This document shows positions 1 to 8,486 of a DNA stretch of 64,000 bases, piece by piece. This stretch comes from Gemmatimonadaceae bacterium (GTDB lineage: Bacteria; Gemmatimonadota; Gemmatimonadetes; Gemmatimonadales; Gemmatimonadaceae): positions 1 through 64,000 of the forward strand of contig JAICWO010000010.1 of NCBI GenBank assembly GCA_025934775.1, given 5' to 3'. The position numbers and the translations under genes are program-made. Numbering within the stretch: the first letter of the stretch is position 1; every line of letters starts with the position of its first letter. A model generated the notes under the pieces. It was not told where the DNA came from. It saw only the letters and a program-made list of their open reading frames with translations, and did not search any database.

Positions 1-1
1 C

Positions 2-951
2 GTCTCGCTGCATGACGTCGCCCGGCGCATCGGGTGCGCGCCGAGTTCGGTGATGCGCTGGCGCGATGCGGTCGCCGAGCAGGGCGCGGCCGGGTTCACC
101 GTGCATGCCTCGCCAGGTCGGCCCCCCAAGCTGAGCCCCGCCCAACAACGACGCCTCGTCAAGGCGCTCGTCGCCGGTCCGCTCGCCGCCGGGTACGCGA
201 CCGACCTCTGGACCACCCCGCGGATCGCGGAACTGATTCGCACGCGGTTCAAGATCTCGTATCACCCGGATCACGTCGGCCGACTGCTGCATCAGCTCGG
301 GTGGACCCCGCAGAAACCCGAACGGCGCGCGCTCCAGCGCGACGAAGCGGTGATCGCCGGGTGGAAAGCGCGGGAGTGGCCGCGGGTAAAAAAAACGCCG
401 CGCGGCTGGGGGCCCACCTCGTCTTCGTCGACGAATCGGGCTTCCTCCTGATTCCGACCGTGCGGCGCACGTGGGCGCCACGGGGCGAGACGCCCATCCT
501 GCGGCACTGGCAGAAACACGATCGCATCTCGGCCATCTCCGGGCTCTCGCTGAGCCCCCGTCGGCGGCGCTGTGGACTGTACTTCCAACTGCATCGCGAG
601 AATATCCGGGCGACGGACGCCTGCCAGTTCCTGCGCTACCTGCTCCGGCATCTGCGCGGCCCGGTCATTGTGGTGTGGGACAACAGCAACATTCACCGCG
701 GGCCGATCGTGCGGGCCTTCCTCGCGCAGCACCCGCGACTCCGCCTCGCGTATTTCCCGAGCTACGCGCCGGAACTCAATCCCGACGAAGGCGTGTGGGC
801 CCGCACGAAAGCAGCATTGGCGAACGCTCGACCAGACGACGTACTGATGCTGCTCCGCACGCTCATCCACTCGCTCACGCAACTTCGCCGCTCATCGCGC
901 CGGCTGCGGGCCTGTATCAAGTACGCCGCGCTCCCAATTCGTTTGCCCTGA
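2..951 (+). CDS. IS630-family transposase, made by -1 frameshift; 5' end outside window
   Basis: DDE transposase that cuts and joins the ends of its IS element. The first frame is open from the window edge and carries a helix-turn-helix (DVARRIGCAPSSVMRW) and the IS630 linker region up to about base 394. The catalytic half is in the -1 frame, from about base 394 to the TGA at 949-951. It shows the three acidic motifs in order: FVDESGF, VVWDNSNIH and PELNPDEGVW. The two halves meet at a run of eight A, so a full protein requires slippage. The track splits this into the 50..451 and 34..951 ORFs. The left IS end lies outside the window and I could not define the right terminal repeat. A plain inactivating frameshift is the alternative, but the site matches the slippery heptamers used by many IS630 elements. 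Confidence 0.85.
388..395 (+). promoter_or_regulatory. Putative -1 programmed frameshift site (A AAA AAA) in the transposase
   Basis: Read in the upstream frame the codons are GTA AAA AAA ACG. Slipping back one base gives AAA AAA AAC and continues straight into the catalytic frame without a stop. This is a classical slippery heptamer. No attempt was made to fold a stimulatory structure downstream. Confidence 0.7.
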
Positions 952-1020
952 CCATTGCATTATTTATGCAGCAATCAATAACTGAGTCGTTACGCGGATG
1001 CACATTCATCTCGACTGAAC

Positions 1021-1461
1021 ATGGCCCCGAAGCCGATCCCAGACGGTTACCGCGCCGTCACCCCGTACCTGTTCGTAGAGAGCGCTGAGCGCCTGCTCAC
1101 TTTCGTCACCGAGGCATTCGGAGCAATCGAGATGCTTCGCGTCCCGCGGCCCGATGGCTCCATCATGCACGCTGAAGTTCGCATTGGCGACTGCCCGATC
1201 ATGATTGGCGACGTGACGGGTCCTGCCGCCGCCTTCGGACCCATGCCGTCGTCCATTTACCTCTATGTTCCCGATTGCGACGCGGTCTATCAACAGGCGC
1301 TCACCGCGGGCGGAGTCTCGGTGAAAGAAGTCCAAGACATCGCGTTCAACGGTGAACGCTACGGCGGCGTTCGAGATCCGGTTGGGAACATCTGGTGGAT
1401 CGCCACTCATGTGCGCGATGTGACTGCGGAAGAAATGAAGCGGCGTCTGGACGAGGCGTAG
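1021..1461 (+). CDS. VOC-family (glyoxalase/bleomycin-resistance-like, PhnB-type) protein
   Basis: A 146-residue single-domain protein of the vicinal oxygen chelate superfamily, closest in style to the PhnB-like group. The opening DGYRAVTPYLFVESAERLL and the later AEVRIGD...MIGD and DPVGNIWWIATH segments are typical of that group. Members are small metal- or ligand-binding cytoplasmic proteins; the substrate cannot be told from sequence. The gene stands alone, 69 bases after the transposase stop. No strong Shine-Dalgarno sequence is visible ahead of the ATG. The IS element directly upstream may have replaced the original promoter region. Confidence 0.85.
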   Translation: MAPKPIPDGYRAVTPYLFVESAERLLTFVTEAFGAIEMLRVPRPDGSIMHAEVRIGDCPIMIGDVTGPAAAFGPMPSSIYLYVPDCDAVYQQALTAGGVSVKEVQDIAFNGERYGGVRDPVGNIWWIATHVRDVTAEEMKRRLDEA

Positions 1462-1610
1462 TGGAACGGCGGCGGCCTGTGGTGGACCACATCCGCGATC
1501 GGTTCGACCAATTTCTGCCAACGCTGAAGCTGAAGAACGAGCTAAGGACGTTCGACCGGCATCCATTTACCGAGTGCACCAGACTCGTGCTCGACGAAGC
1601 TCTTGTCATC

Positions 1611-2015
1611 ATGCAAGCCGCAGTACGCGGTGCGGTCCCGCCCGAGATTGTCGTGGCGGAGGCCCGGCTGCGCGCCGCGCAACTCGCGGCTGATGTGCCG
1701 GCCCTCGACCAGCTCATCGACGAGGATCTGCTCTTCACAGGGCCAGACGGCCAGCTAGGCACGAAGGCGGCGGACCTCGCGAGTCACGCGAGCGGAGCGG
1801 TTCGGGTCCGACAACACCAGCCCGAGGAGTTGCGCGCGCGTGCCGTGGGCGAGCAGGTCGTGATTACCGCCTTGCGGACGCGGATGCAGGTCGACGTCGG
1901 CGGCCGACTCGTCGGTGGTGTGTACCGATACACCAGGGTGTGGGCACGCGAGGGAGGGCAGGCGTGGCGCGTGGTCGCTGGGCATGTTGCCGAGGTCCAA
2001 GGAGCGGAACAGTAG
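1611..2015 (+). CDS. NTF2-like (DUF4440/SnoaL-type) protein
   Basis: A 134-residue protein of the nuclear transport factor 2-like fold. Evidence is the AEARLRAAQLAADVPALDQL helix, the LLFTGPDGQLGTKAADL strand-turn region, and the closing YTRVWAREGGQAWRVVAGHV strands typical of DUF4440 proteins. Such proteins are small ligand-binding or enzyme-like dimers of mixed function. The track ORF begins at 1395, but its first 72 residues overlap the preceding gene out of frame and look unlike this family, so I chose the internal ATG at 1611. No convincing ribosome site supports either start. The open stretch 1462-1610 remains unexplained and could be a relic of another gene. Confidence 0.65.
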   Translation: MQAAVRGAVPPEIVVAEARLRAAQLAADVPALDQLIDEDLLFTGPDGQLGTKAADLASHASGAVRVRQHQPEELRARAVGEQVVITALRTRMQVDVGGRLVGGVYRYTRVWAREGGQAWRVVAGHVAEVQGAEQ

Positions 2016-2120
2016 CATCATCGGTCAAGGCCATGAGCAAAGACTCATAGGAGGACGTGACTGGCGCGGCAGATCACGGCCGAGAGTGTCGCGATGACCG
2101 GCTTCGGTCGACGACACTGT

Positions 2121-2828
2121 TCACTCCAGCTTCACCGGAATGTCGATCGTGATCGGCGCCTCGCCCGGCTTCTTCGACTGAACGAGCAGCTCGAGCGTCG
2201 CCGTCCCGCTGCTGATGCCGGCGTGCGACTTCGCGGACACGGTCAGATGCCCCTGCGCGTCCGTCGCCATGGGAAACTGCTGCACGATCGAGATCTGTGC
2301 CTGATTCCAGTGCGGCGGCGTATGAATGAAGGTCGCGGAGGCGACCGTGTACGTGCAGGCTGGTGTGATCGTGACGTCGACGTCGTTGCTCGTCGCGGCG
2401 GCGAACGTGAGCGTCAGGCCGGATCCCGGGCTGAACGTCGGCGGTGGCGTTGGGCGAGGGACGTCCATCGTCAGATCCATCACCTTGCCGGCGGCGTCGT
2501 GAATGGAAAAGCTGTAGCTGCCGAAGTCGTTGCCCTCGGGCTTCGCCTCGAGCTTGTCGCCGTTGAGGGTGATGAAGGTCGGCAGCGTGCCCGTCGCGGT
2601 CAACTTTCCGGCTAAGGGAGAGCCGGGCGGCTTGAGATCCTGCGACAGGGTACCGCAAATGTCCACGGTACTCTGATAGCCCGCCGGTGGTGGCACTTTG
2701 GTCGTCGAGAGCTTGTGGATAATCGTCAGTGCCGCGAGCGCAAGCACGGTCACGATCGCTATCGCGACGACAAGGTTGAGCAGGGTGAAGCCCGCGTCGG
2801 GGCGGCCGGCGGTGGCGCGAGTGGACAT
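2121..2828 (-). CDS. Type IV prepilin-like protein with N-terminal methylation motif
   Basis: A 235-residue exported protein. Its N-terminus has the prepilin pattern: a short basic leader ending in glycine, then FTLLNLVVAIAIVTVLALAA, a hydrophobic helix that would be cut by a prepilin peptidase before Phe. The residue five after the cut is Asn where pilins and pseudopilins nearly always have Glu. The remainder (about residues 40-235) resembles a repeated beta-sandwich-like exported domain, with two cysteines near residues 53 and 155. I took the ATG at 2828 because the motif follows 13 residues later; the track start at 2999 adds a basic, non-family extension. No pilus assembly genes are nearby. 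It could be a minor pseudopilin or simply a tail-anchored exported protein. Confidence 0.6.
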   Translation of the reverse strand: MSTRATAGRPDAGFTLLNLVVAIAIVTVLALAALTIIHKLSTTKVPPPAGYQSTVDICGTLSQDLKPPGSPLAGKLTATGTLPTFITLNGDKLEAKPEGNDFGSYSFSIHDAAGKVMDLTMDVPRPTPPPTFSPGSGLTLTFAAATSNDVDVTITPACTYTVASATFIHTPPHWNQAQISIVQQFPMATDAQGHLTVSAKSHAGISSGTATLELLVQSKKPGEAPITIDIPVKLE

Positions 2829-2952
2829 GCGTTGGCGCGGATGGGGTGGGGACGGCGCTCGCCATCGTCGGCAGGGACGCCGGCACGGACCGGAGAGTGC
2901 GCCGCAGCGTCGGCCTACATTGTGTGGCGCTCGGCGGGTTCTCGCAAATAAG

Positions 2953-2992
2953 CGAAAAGAAGGGCGGTAACTCGAGATGAGCCACCGCCCCT
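2953..2992 (-). terminator. Rho-independent terminator of the M1 peptidase gene
   Basis: Inverted arms GGGCGGT (2962-2968) and ACCGCCC (2984-2990) form a 7-bp GC stem, with a T-rich run TTCTTTTCGCTT after it on the minus strand. It lies about 30 bases past the stop of the peptidase gene. Confidence 0.75.
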
Positions 2993-3023
2993 CTTTCACG
3001 TTTCGCCTCGCGCGCCTCGCCGC

Positions 3024-5123
3024 TCAGCCTCGACAGACGGCACCAGCGAACCGCCCGCCGCCGCCAGCTCCACCCGCCACCGGCGCCCCCGCCCCCGCGC
3101 CCCGAGGCCACGTGTTGTCCTCCGCATCCCGATCCGGAAACCGACAATGCGGGTCGAGCACGATCCGCTCGATCTTCCGCGCGCCAAAGTCGAACGTCGC
3201 CTTGAACGTCCGGCTGCCATTGAACCACACGTCCACCGGATACGTGACCGTCGCGGTCGAGTCGTCTACGATCACCGCGTTCGGCACGTGGCGCAGCGCC
3301 GGCCCCTTGGGTGCGAAGTGGACGTTCAGGACGACCGGCGACGGCATCTGTGCGGCCTGGTGCACGGTGATCGTGGTGCGCCCGCTCATCGCGCTCACAT
3401 TCTGGATCGAGCCGTCGACCGCGTCGGTCGTGAACAACCAATAATACCAGAACCATCCAAGGTCGCGGTGCAGCGCGTTGCTCATGAAGAACGCGTAGTC
3501 CCAGGGCGAGGGATGCTTGAACCGCCACGCATGCGCGTACTCGCTCATCGCGCGCCAGACGGCCGTGTCGCCCACGACGCCGCCGAGCATCGAGAGCATC
3601 ATCGGCGCCTTGCTGTACGCCTGGAACGAGTACATCGGACCGCCGTAGTTCGCGTCCCACATCAGCGGCGCCTCGCGCTCGTTGCCGCTCGTCTGGCCGT
3701 AGCGCTGGCCCTGTCCATCGAGATCGGCGGGCCGGCCCTCGCGGTCGTCGCGCGAGAGAATGTTCATGTACTGATTGAAGCCCTCGTCCATGAAGCCGTA
3801 CCACGTCTCGTTCGTGCCGACCATCATCGGCCACCACTGGTGCCCGGTCTCGTGGTCGGACGCGCCGGCGTTGGACATGATGAACATCGGGTACTCCATG
3901 CCCAGCTCCGGGCCGTCGACCATCGTCTCGACGGGAAAGGCGTAGGGCATCCACAACTTCGAATAAAACTGTAGTGCATGCCGCACGGTCGGGCCCGCGC
4001 TCGCGTACTGATTGGCGTGCCCGGGGAGATACATGATGTACACCGGGATCTTGCCGCGCCCGGGGATCGTCGCGTTGGTGGCGTCGAACACGAACTGGTT
4101 CGACGTCGCCCAGGCGACGTCGCCAGCGGTGTCGGCCACGAAGTGCCACACGAGCCGGTCGCCGGCGGCGGTCTCCTTGCCCGGGCCGAACTCGTTCGGG
4201 CTCACGATGCGCAGCGTCGAATCGGCATCGAGCACGCCCGCCAGGCGCTGGCGCTCGAGCGGGGAGTAGACTTCCTCCGGGTTCTGGAGCACGCCGGTCG
4301 CGCCGACGAGCCAGCCCGCTGGGAGATCGAGCTTCACGTCGAAGTGGCCGAAGTTATTATAAAACTCTGATGGACCCAGATATGGATCCGTATCCCAGCC
4401 GCCCTCGCGCAGGTCGTCGAACACGGCGACGCGCGGATACCACTGCGCGATCTGATACAGCGTGTCGCCCCACGCGCCCATGCGGATGCCGCGCGTCGGC
4501 GAGACGACCTTGGGCACCGTGAAGTGCCAGTCGGCGTCGAGCGTCACGCGACCGTGCGCCGGCACGGCATTGGGCAGGCGGATGGTCGCGACGGTTTGCG
4601 ACATGTTGTATGCCGCGAGCGGCACTTCGGCGACCGCGCCGCCGCGGCCGCCCGGGCCGCCGCGAAAGCGCGGCGGCGCGTCGGGGTGGAGCGCGACGGG
4701 CTGTCCATTCACGCTCATGCTCGTGACCCGCATCCCGTCGGTGATGTCCGTGACCTCCTCGGCGCGCGGCACGTTCGCCGAGAACAGATTCTGGTCGAGC
4801 CTGAGCGTGATGTCGCGCATCTGATTCGGGCCGTCGTTGTTCACCACCACGTGCTCGTGGCCGGTGACCAGTCTGGTCGCGGGATCGAAGCGGGCGTTGA
4901 TCGTGTAATCGTTCCAGAGCTGCCAGTAATTGCGCCCCGGACGCCCGGTGCTGTCGCGCGTGCCGGCGGCGAACGCGCGCCGGATCATGTCGGTCATCGG
5001 AATGTCGTGCCGAATGGCGCGTTCGGGATATTTCGGGGCGGCCTGGGCGGTCCCGCGCGACGAGAGCGCGAACAGGGCGAAGAGCGCGGCCGCGGCCGGA
5101 CGAGTGACGTTGCGTGCTTGCAT
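3024..5123 (-). CDS. Exported M1-family (gluzincin) metallopeptidase
   Basis: A 699-residue zinc aminopeptidase-like protein. A signal peptide covers about residues 1-28 (AAALFALFALSSRGTAQA), so it acts in the periplasm or outside. The zinc site is HETGH at about residue 424, followed after 18 residues by Glu in GFMDEGF, the HEXXH-x18-E spacing of M1 enzymes. The usual exopeptidase motif GAMEN is replaced by GMEYP at about residue 408, so the free-amine specificity of classic aminopeptidases may be altered. The C-terminus is a Gly/Ala-rich tail. I chose the ATG at 5123 because GAGG lies 7 bases upstream and the signal peptide follows directly; the 785-residue track version only adds a basic extension. 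It is monocistronic with its own terminator. Confidence 0.9.
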   Translation of the reverse strand: MQARNVTRPAAAALFALFALSSRGTAQAAPKYPERAIRHDIPMTDMIRRAFAAGTRDSTGRPGRNYWQLWNDYTINARFDPATRLVTGHEHVVVNNDGPNQMRDITLRLDQNLFSANVPRAEEVTDITDGMRVTSMSVNGQPVALHPDAPPRFRGGPGGRGGAVAEVPLAAYNMSQTVATIRLPNAVPAHGRVTLDADWHFTVPKVVSPTRGIRMGAWGDTLYQIAQWYPRVAVFDDLREGGWDTDPYLGPSEFYNNFGHFDVKLDLPAGWLVGATGVLQNPEEVYSPLERQRLAGVLDADSTLRIVSPNEFGPGKETAAGDRLVWHFVADTAGDVAWATSNQFVFDATNATIPGRGKIPVYIMYLPGHANQYASAGPTVRHALQFYSKLWMPYAFPVETMVDGPELGMEYPMFIMSNAGASDHETGHQWWPMMVGTNETWYGFMDEGFNQYMNILSRDDREGRPADLDGQGQRYGQTSGNEREAPLMWDANYGGPMYSFQAYSKAPMMLSMLGGVVGDTAVWRAMSEYAHAWRFKHPSPWDYAFFMSNALHRDLGWFWYYWLFTTDAVDGSIQNVSAMSGRTTITVHQAAQMPSPVVLNVHFAPKGPALRHVPNAVIVDDSTATVTYPVDVWFNGSRTFKATFDFGARKIERIVLDPHCRFPDRDAEDNTWPRGAGAGAPVAGGAGGGGRFAGAVCRG

Positions 5124-5740
5124 CGAAGGTCCTCGATTCGAGTTCCACCCGCCGCGGGAGAAGTGGCGGTATTGCAATCTCCATCGCCGTGCTCGGGGTG
5201 CGCAACGCGGATCGCGGAACACGCACATTCGGGAATGCCGCCCCAGTGCCCGCCGAGCGGGTTTGGCAGATCGCGCCGCTCGCAGCTTGATCGCGGGCGC
5301 GATCGCGCGCGCGCGCCCGGGCTGCTCGTTCTCCTCGCCCCGCTCGCCGTCATTCTGCTCCTGCGCCACGCCGCGATTCAATTCGCCGCGCAGCGGAAGG
5401 TCGGTCGGTGGGACTGGGCACCAGCGTGGCGCGGAAGAACAGCATTCAGAGACTGGAGCGCCGGAAAGTCCCGCGTGATGCCGCGGGAGCGCGTCGCCAC
5501 AGACGCGCGAGCGTCGGGCATCGTCCCGAAAGGATCTTCACCGCGGTCCCGGCGCCCGCGCACCGACGCTGCTTGCGCAGCTTTCTGATGAATACGTTTA
5601 GCAAGTTGTCATGCGCGGGTGTTCGCCGGGGCGGCCAGACGCGCTCGATCGGCGATGCGCGGGTGACGGTCGCTCCGATAGCGTCGAATAGTCGTTCGTA
5701 GGCGACGCACTGTCATGCGGACCGTGTTCGCTGATCAGCT
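5124..5740. other. 617-base stretch without a convincing gene
   Basis: Lies between the start of the M1 peptidase and the end of the regulator gene, both on the minus strand. The open frames here (for example 5408..5701 +) are Arg-rich and have no ribosome site or family resemblance. The region must hold the peptidase promoter, but I could not pick -35 and -10 boxes with confidence. Confidence 0.5.
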
Positions 5741-6607
5741 TCACATCAGGTGCAGGTCCGGCTGACCATCCCGATGTTGCGACACGGCCGCTCGAACTTG
5801 GAGTGCGTCGAGCACGACCGCGCAGCCGCCGCCCCGGCGGATATCGATCGAGCGCAAGCCCGTGTATCGCTTGAGCATGTTTCGAAGCGAGACGTCAGAG
5901 GGGAAGGCCAGATCGATCGCGAGGCGTTCGAGCGTGCATCCGGTCGTCTCGAGAAGGTAGGCGACCAACGCCAGTCTCACCCAGCGCAGGAGCTCGCTCG
6001 GGCCGAGAAAGGCGGCGCGCTCGCAGCGATTGAACAGCGTCTTTCGATGGATGCCGAGCGCGGCCGAGAGCGAATCGACGTTGGTGATCGCATCGGGCGC
6101 GTTGAGCGCCGCTTCGACCATCGAGTGCAGCGTGGGCGGCACGAGGGGCGCGAGCGCGCGGTACACGCACTCCGAGGCGCACTGGCGGCGCGCGGCCTGA
6201 AGCACGGCCTTGAGCGCGATCCCGTAGTCGTCGATCCCGCGAAAGAGGAATTGGTGCACGCCGGCGGCGGCGAGACTCCTGATCTCACTCGTATGTTCGC
6301 CTCCCGCGCGGCAGTGCACGATGATCGCGGTCCGCGGGCTGGCGGCGGCGATGCGACGGGTCAGCGCGGTGGCTTCCATGCCGCTGCCGTCGCGCACCGG
6401 GAGGAGCACGATGGCGACCGAGTCCGCGCTCTGGCTGATGAACGACGCGACGGCGTCGAACTTGTCGACGCAGAGCAGTCGCGCATCGCCGCGCGTGGCT
6501 TGCGCGAGGCGCGCCTGCAGATCGCGCTCGGGCGAGGCCACCAGCACGATCGGGAGCGCGGCGGACCGCTGGCCGGCCACGTGGTGTAAGCCCCCTTCAC
6601 ATGGCAT
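5741..6607 (-). CDS. Transcriptional regulator with AraC-like HTH C-terminus and response-regulator-like N-terminus
   Basis: A 288-residue DNA-binding protein. About residues 15-140 look like a degenerate receiver fold (VLVASPERDLQARL, a hydrophobic strand at VAIVLLPVRDG, AAAGVHQFLFRGIDDYG), but the phospho-acceptor Asp region is not canonical. About residues 175-255 form an AraC-type double helix-turn-helix: LSAALGIHRKTLFNRCE as the first motif and LERLAIDLAFPSDVSLRNML as the second. It is divergent from the small lipoprotein gene at 6666, with 58 bases between the starts, so it probably controls that gene or itself. The signal is unknown. The start codon is the first ATG of the frame; no strong ribosome site was seen. 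Confidence 0.75.
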   Translation of the reverse strand: MPCEGGLHHVAGQRSAALPIVLVASPERDLQARLAQATRGDARLLCVDKFDAVASFISQSADSVAIVLLPVRDGSGMEATALTRRIAAASPRTAIIVHCRAGGEHTSEIRSLAAAGVHQFLFRGIDDYGIALKAVLQAARRQCASECVYRALAPLVPPTLHSMVEAALNAPDAITNVDSLSAALGIHRKTLFNRCERAAFLGPSELLRWVRLALVAYLLETTGCTLERLAIDLAFPSDVSLRNMLKRYTGLRSIDIRRGGGCAVVLDALQVRAAVSQHRDGQPDLHLM

Positions 6608-6665
6608 AAGAGCGGCATGTGCGAGCGTTTTCTAAACAAGGAGCTCCTCTTTCACGGAGTTTCAC

Positions 6666-6878
6666 ATGCTGCGCTCGCGCACCGCGACGACCCGTTCGAT
6701 TCTGTTTGTTGTGCTCGCCATCGGCGCACTGGCCGCGTGCGATGACGCGGCATCGCCGGTGACATCGCCGCGGCGGATCGCTCCGACCGCCGCACCGCGC
6801 CTCGATCTCAGCGACACGCTGGCCTGTCGCAGCGGCTATGTCATCATCGATGGGCGCGTCCTCTGCAACAACAACTAG
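6666..6878 (+). CDS. Small exported lipoprotein-like peptide (70 aa)
   Basis: A real small gene by its signals: CGGAG lies 6 bases before the ATG, and a signal sequence with lipobox-like GALAAC ends at Cys24. The mature part is about 46 residues, Pro/Ala-rich, and ends in ACRSGYVIIDGRVLCNNN, where two cysteines 13 residues apart could form a disulfide loop. No function is recognised. Its start faces the AraC-like regulator gene across 58 bases, which suggests joint control. The intergenic stretch contains the palindrome GGAGCTCC just before the ribosome site. Confidence 0.7.
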   Translation: MLRSRTATTRSILFVVLAIGALAACDDAASPVTSPRRIAPTAAPRLDLSDTLACRSGYVIIDGRVLCNNN

Positions 6879-6913
6879 GCGGCGGTCACGGGCCATGATC
6901 GACCGTGCGGCCG

Positions 6914-8152
6914 CTACGCCGACGCCGCGAGCGGCGAGACGTGTTTCGGGAGCCGCCGCGGCGCCATCGCCCGGACTCTGCGCGCCACCATCGCCGCGTC
7001 GCGCCGGAGCGCGAGCGCGCTGGTGCCCGCGCCGGTGCCGGCGCTGCTGCCGGCGCCGGTGTCCGCGCGGCGCCGTTCGCCGCCGCTCAGCGCAGCGAAC
7101 CCGTGCACGTCCGCGATCGCCATGGCCTGCGCATGCAATCCGTCAGCGAGCCCGTGCAGGCCGGCGGTGCTCGCCGCGGTGGCGCACTCCTCGAGAGCCG
7201 CCGCCTCGGCGTACGGCTGTCCGGCCACGGGCACGAGTCGTTCGATCTGGCGCGCGGCCCATTGCACGCCGATCTGGTTGCCGCGTGCGGCCGATGCGAG
7301 CGCGAAGCCGCCCAAACCGGGCAGCATGATGCGGTACGGGATGCGGCGCGTCACGACGAGCGCGAAGGCGGCCTGCGCGTCGTCGGCGTAACCGCCATCG
7401 AACAGCGACTGTCCGATGTTCTGCAGCGCTTCGGCTTCTTCCGTCGCATTGCCGGCCGAGGCCTCGAAGACTTTCCATCCGTACGTCAAGGCATCGTCGA
7501 GGCGTCCTTCCAGGCCGGCGACGATCGTGAGTCCGTTGTACGCCTGACGCACGAGCCGCAGCAGCCCAGCGCGCTTGGCCAGCGTGCCGCCGCGCCGCGC
7601 GTGAGCGAGGACGCGCTGGTAGTCGCGCCGCATTTGCGCGAGCGCCGCGAACCCGATCGATGCGCGCGCCTTCAGTTCGAGCGAGCCGGTTGCGCGTCCC
7701 AACCGCGCGACGCGCTGATAGCCGCTGAGCGCGGCGTCGAGGTCGCCGACTTTCCACGCGATGCGCGCTTGCTTCGCGAGCACGCGGCCTCGCTGGATCG
7801 CCGTGAGCGGCTCGGCGGCGCGCATGACGAGATCGAGCAGCATCGACGCGGTGCGGAGCGCGCCGTTTTCTTGTGCGTCGTCGGACAACAGCACGATCAC
7901 GTCGGTGGACGCCGCGTCGACGCCGCTCCACTCGCCGGTTTTCCGCCGCGCGACTTCGATCGGCGGAATCGCTTCGTGCGCGAGCTGCACCGCGTTCTCG
8001 AGGAGCGCCGGCCGGTGCGCGCGCGGGATGGACGCCGCGTGCTCCAGCACGCTGCCGACGACGAGCCACGATCCGTCGCCGGGCCCCAGGGGCTCGTCTC
8101 GGCCGCCGAGATCCGCGCGGTATGCCGTCGTGATGGCGCTGGTCTGAAACAT
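6914..8152 (-). CDS. TPR-like helical repeat protein, probably regulatory
   Basis: A 412-residue cytoplasmic protein, Ala/Arg-rich and almost wholly helical. Repeated helix pairs such as KQARIAWKVGDLDAALSGYQRVARL and LEGRLDDALTYGWKVFE have the size and hydrophobic spacing of tetratricopeptide repeats, covering about residues 95-370. No signal peptide, membrane segment or catalytic motif is seen. The last 40 residues are Gly/Thr/Ala then Arg-rich and look disordered. It is convergent with the 70-residue lipoprotein gene and divergent from the lanthipeptide precursor. A strong sigma70-like promoter lies just upstream. Such proteins usually act as peptide sensors or scaffolds; a link to the lanthipeptide locus is inference from position only. 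Confidence 0.65.
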   Translation of the reverse strand: MFQTSAITTAYRADLGGRDEPLGPGDGSWLVVGSVLEHAASIPRAHRPALLENAVQLAHEAIPPIEVARRKTGEWSGVDAASTDVIVLLSDDAQENGALRTASMLLDLVMRAAEPLTAIQRGRVLAKQARIAWKVGDLDAALSGYQRVARLGRATGSLELKARASIGFAALAQMRRDYQRVLAHARRGGTLAKRAGLLRLVRQAYNGLTIVAGLEGRLDDALTYGWKVFEASAGNATEEAEALQNIGQSLFDGGYADDAQAAFALVVTRRIPYRIMLPGLGGFALASAARGNQIGVQWAARQIERLVPVAGQPYAEAAALEECATAASTAGLHGLADGLHAQAMAIADVHGFAALSGGERRRADTGAGSSAGTGAGTSALALRRDAAMVARRVRAMAPRRLPKHVSPLAASA

Positions 8153-8191
8153 GTGCGAAGCGGAACGAGTGCGGAGTGCGATCGTGGCGCA

Positions 8192-8220
8192 AGTGTACGC
8201 GGGGGATCGTCAACTGTCAA
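8192..8220 (-). promoter_or_regulatory. Sigma70-type promoter of the TPR-like gene
   Basis: On the minus strand TTGACA (8215-8220) is followed after exactly 17 bases by TACACT (8192-8197). The predicted transcript would begin near 8185, about 33 bases before the ATG at 8152. Confidence 0.75.
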
Positions 8221-8486
8221 ATATGAGAATGCCCTCATCATTCCGCGTGCCGCGCCGCGTCGCCGGACACGGATCGCGCGGGTTGCACGTGCTGTAAGGG
8301 CCGGGCGACCATCGCCGCTTACCATCCGCTCAGGACCCCGGACCACGACGTGCGGCGCCGGGTGATCCCACACGAGTCCGAAGAACCAAGAACGCGAATG
8401 AGTAGACGATCATCAGCACCACCGAGCCCGCAGGGCATGCCGTCGCGCCGTCGTTCATGTCATCACACTCAAACCAGGAGATTCCC
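8221..8486. other. Upstream region of the lanthipeptide precursor, no gene
   Basis: Together with 8153-8220 this is a 334-base divergent intergenic region. The open frames crossing it show no family resemblance. It should contain the precursor promoter; the only clear signal I see for the precursor is CAGGAG ahead of its ATG. Confidence 0.5.

Noticed and set aside
1395-1610. First 72 residues of the 206-residue NTF2-like ORF
   Set aside because: They overlap the VOC gene out of frame at first and do not look like the NTF2-like family.
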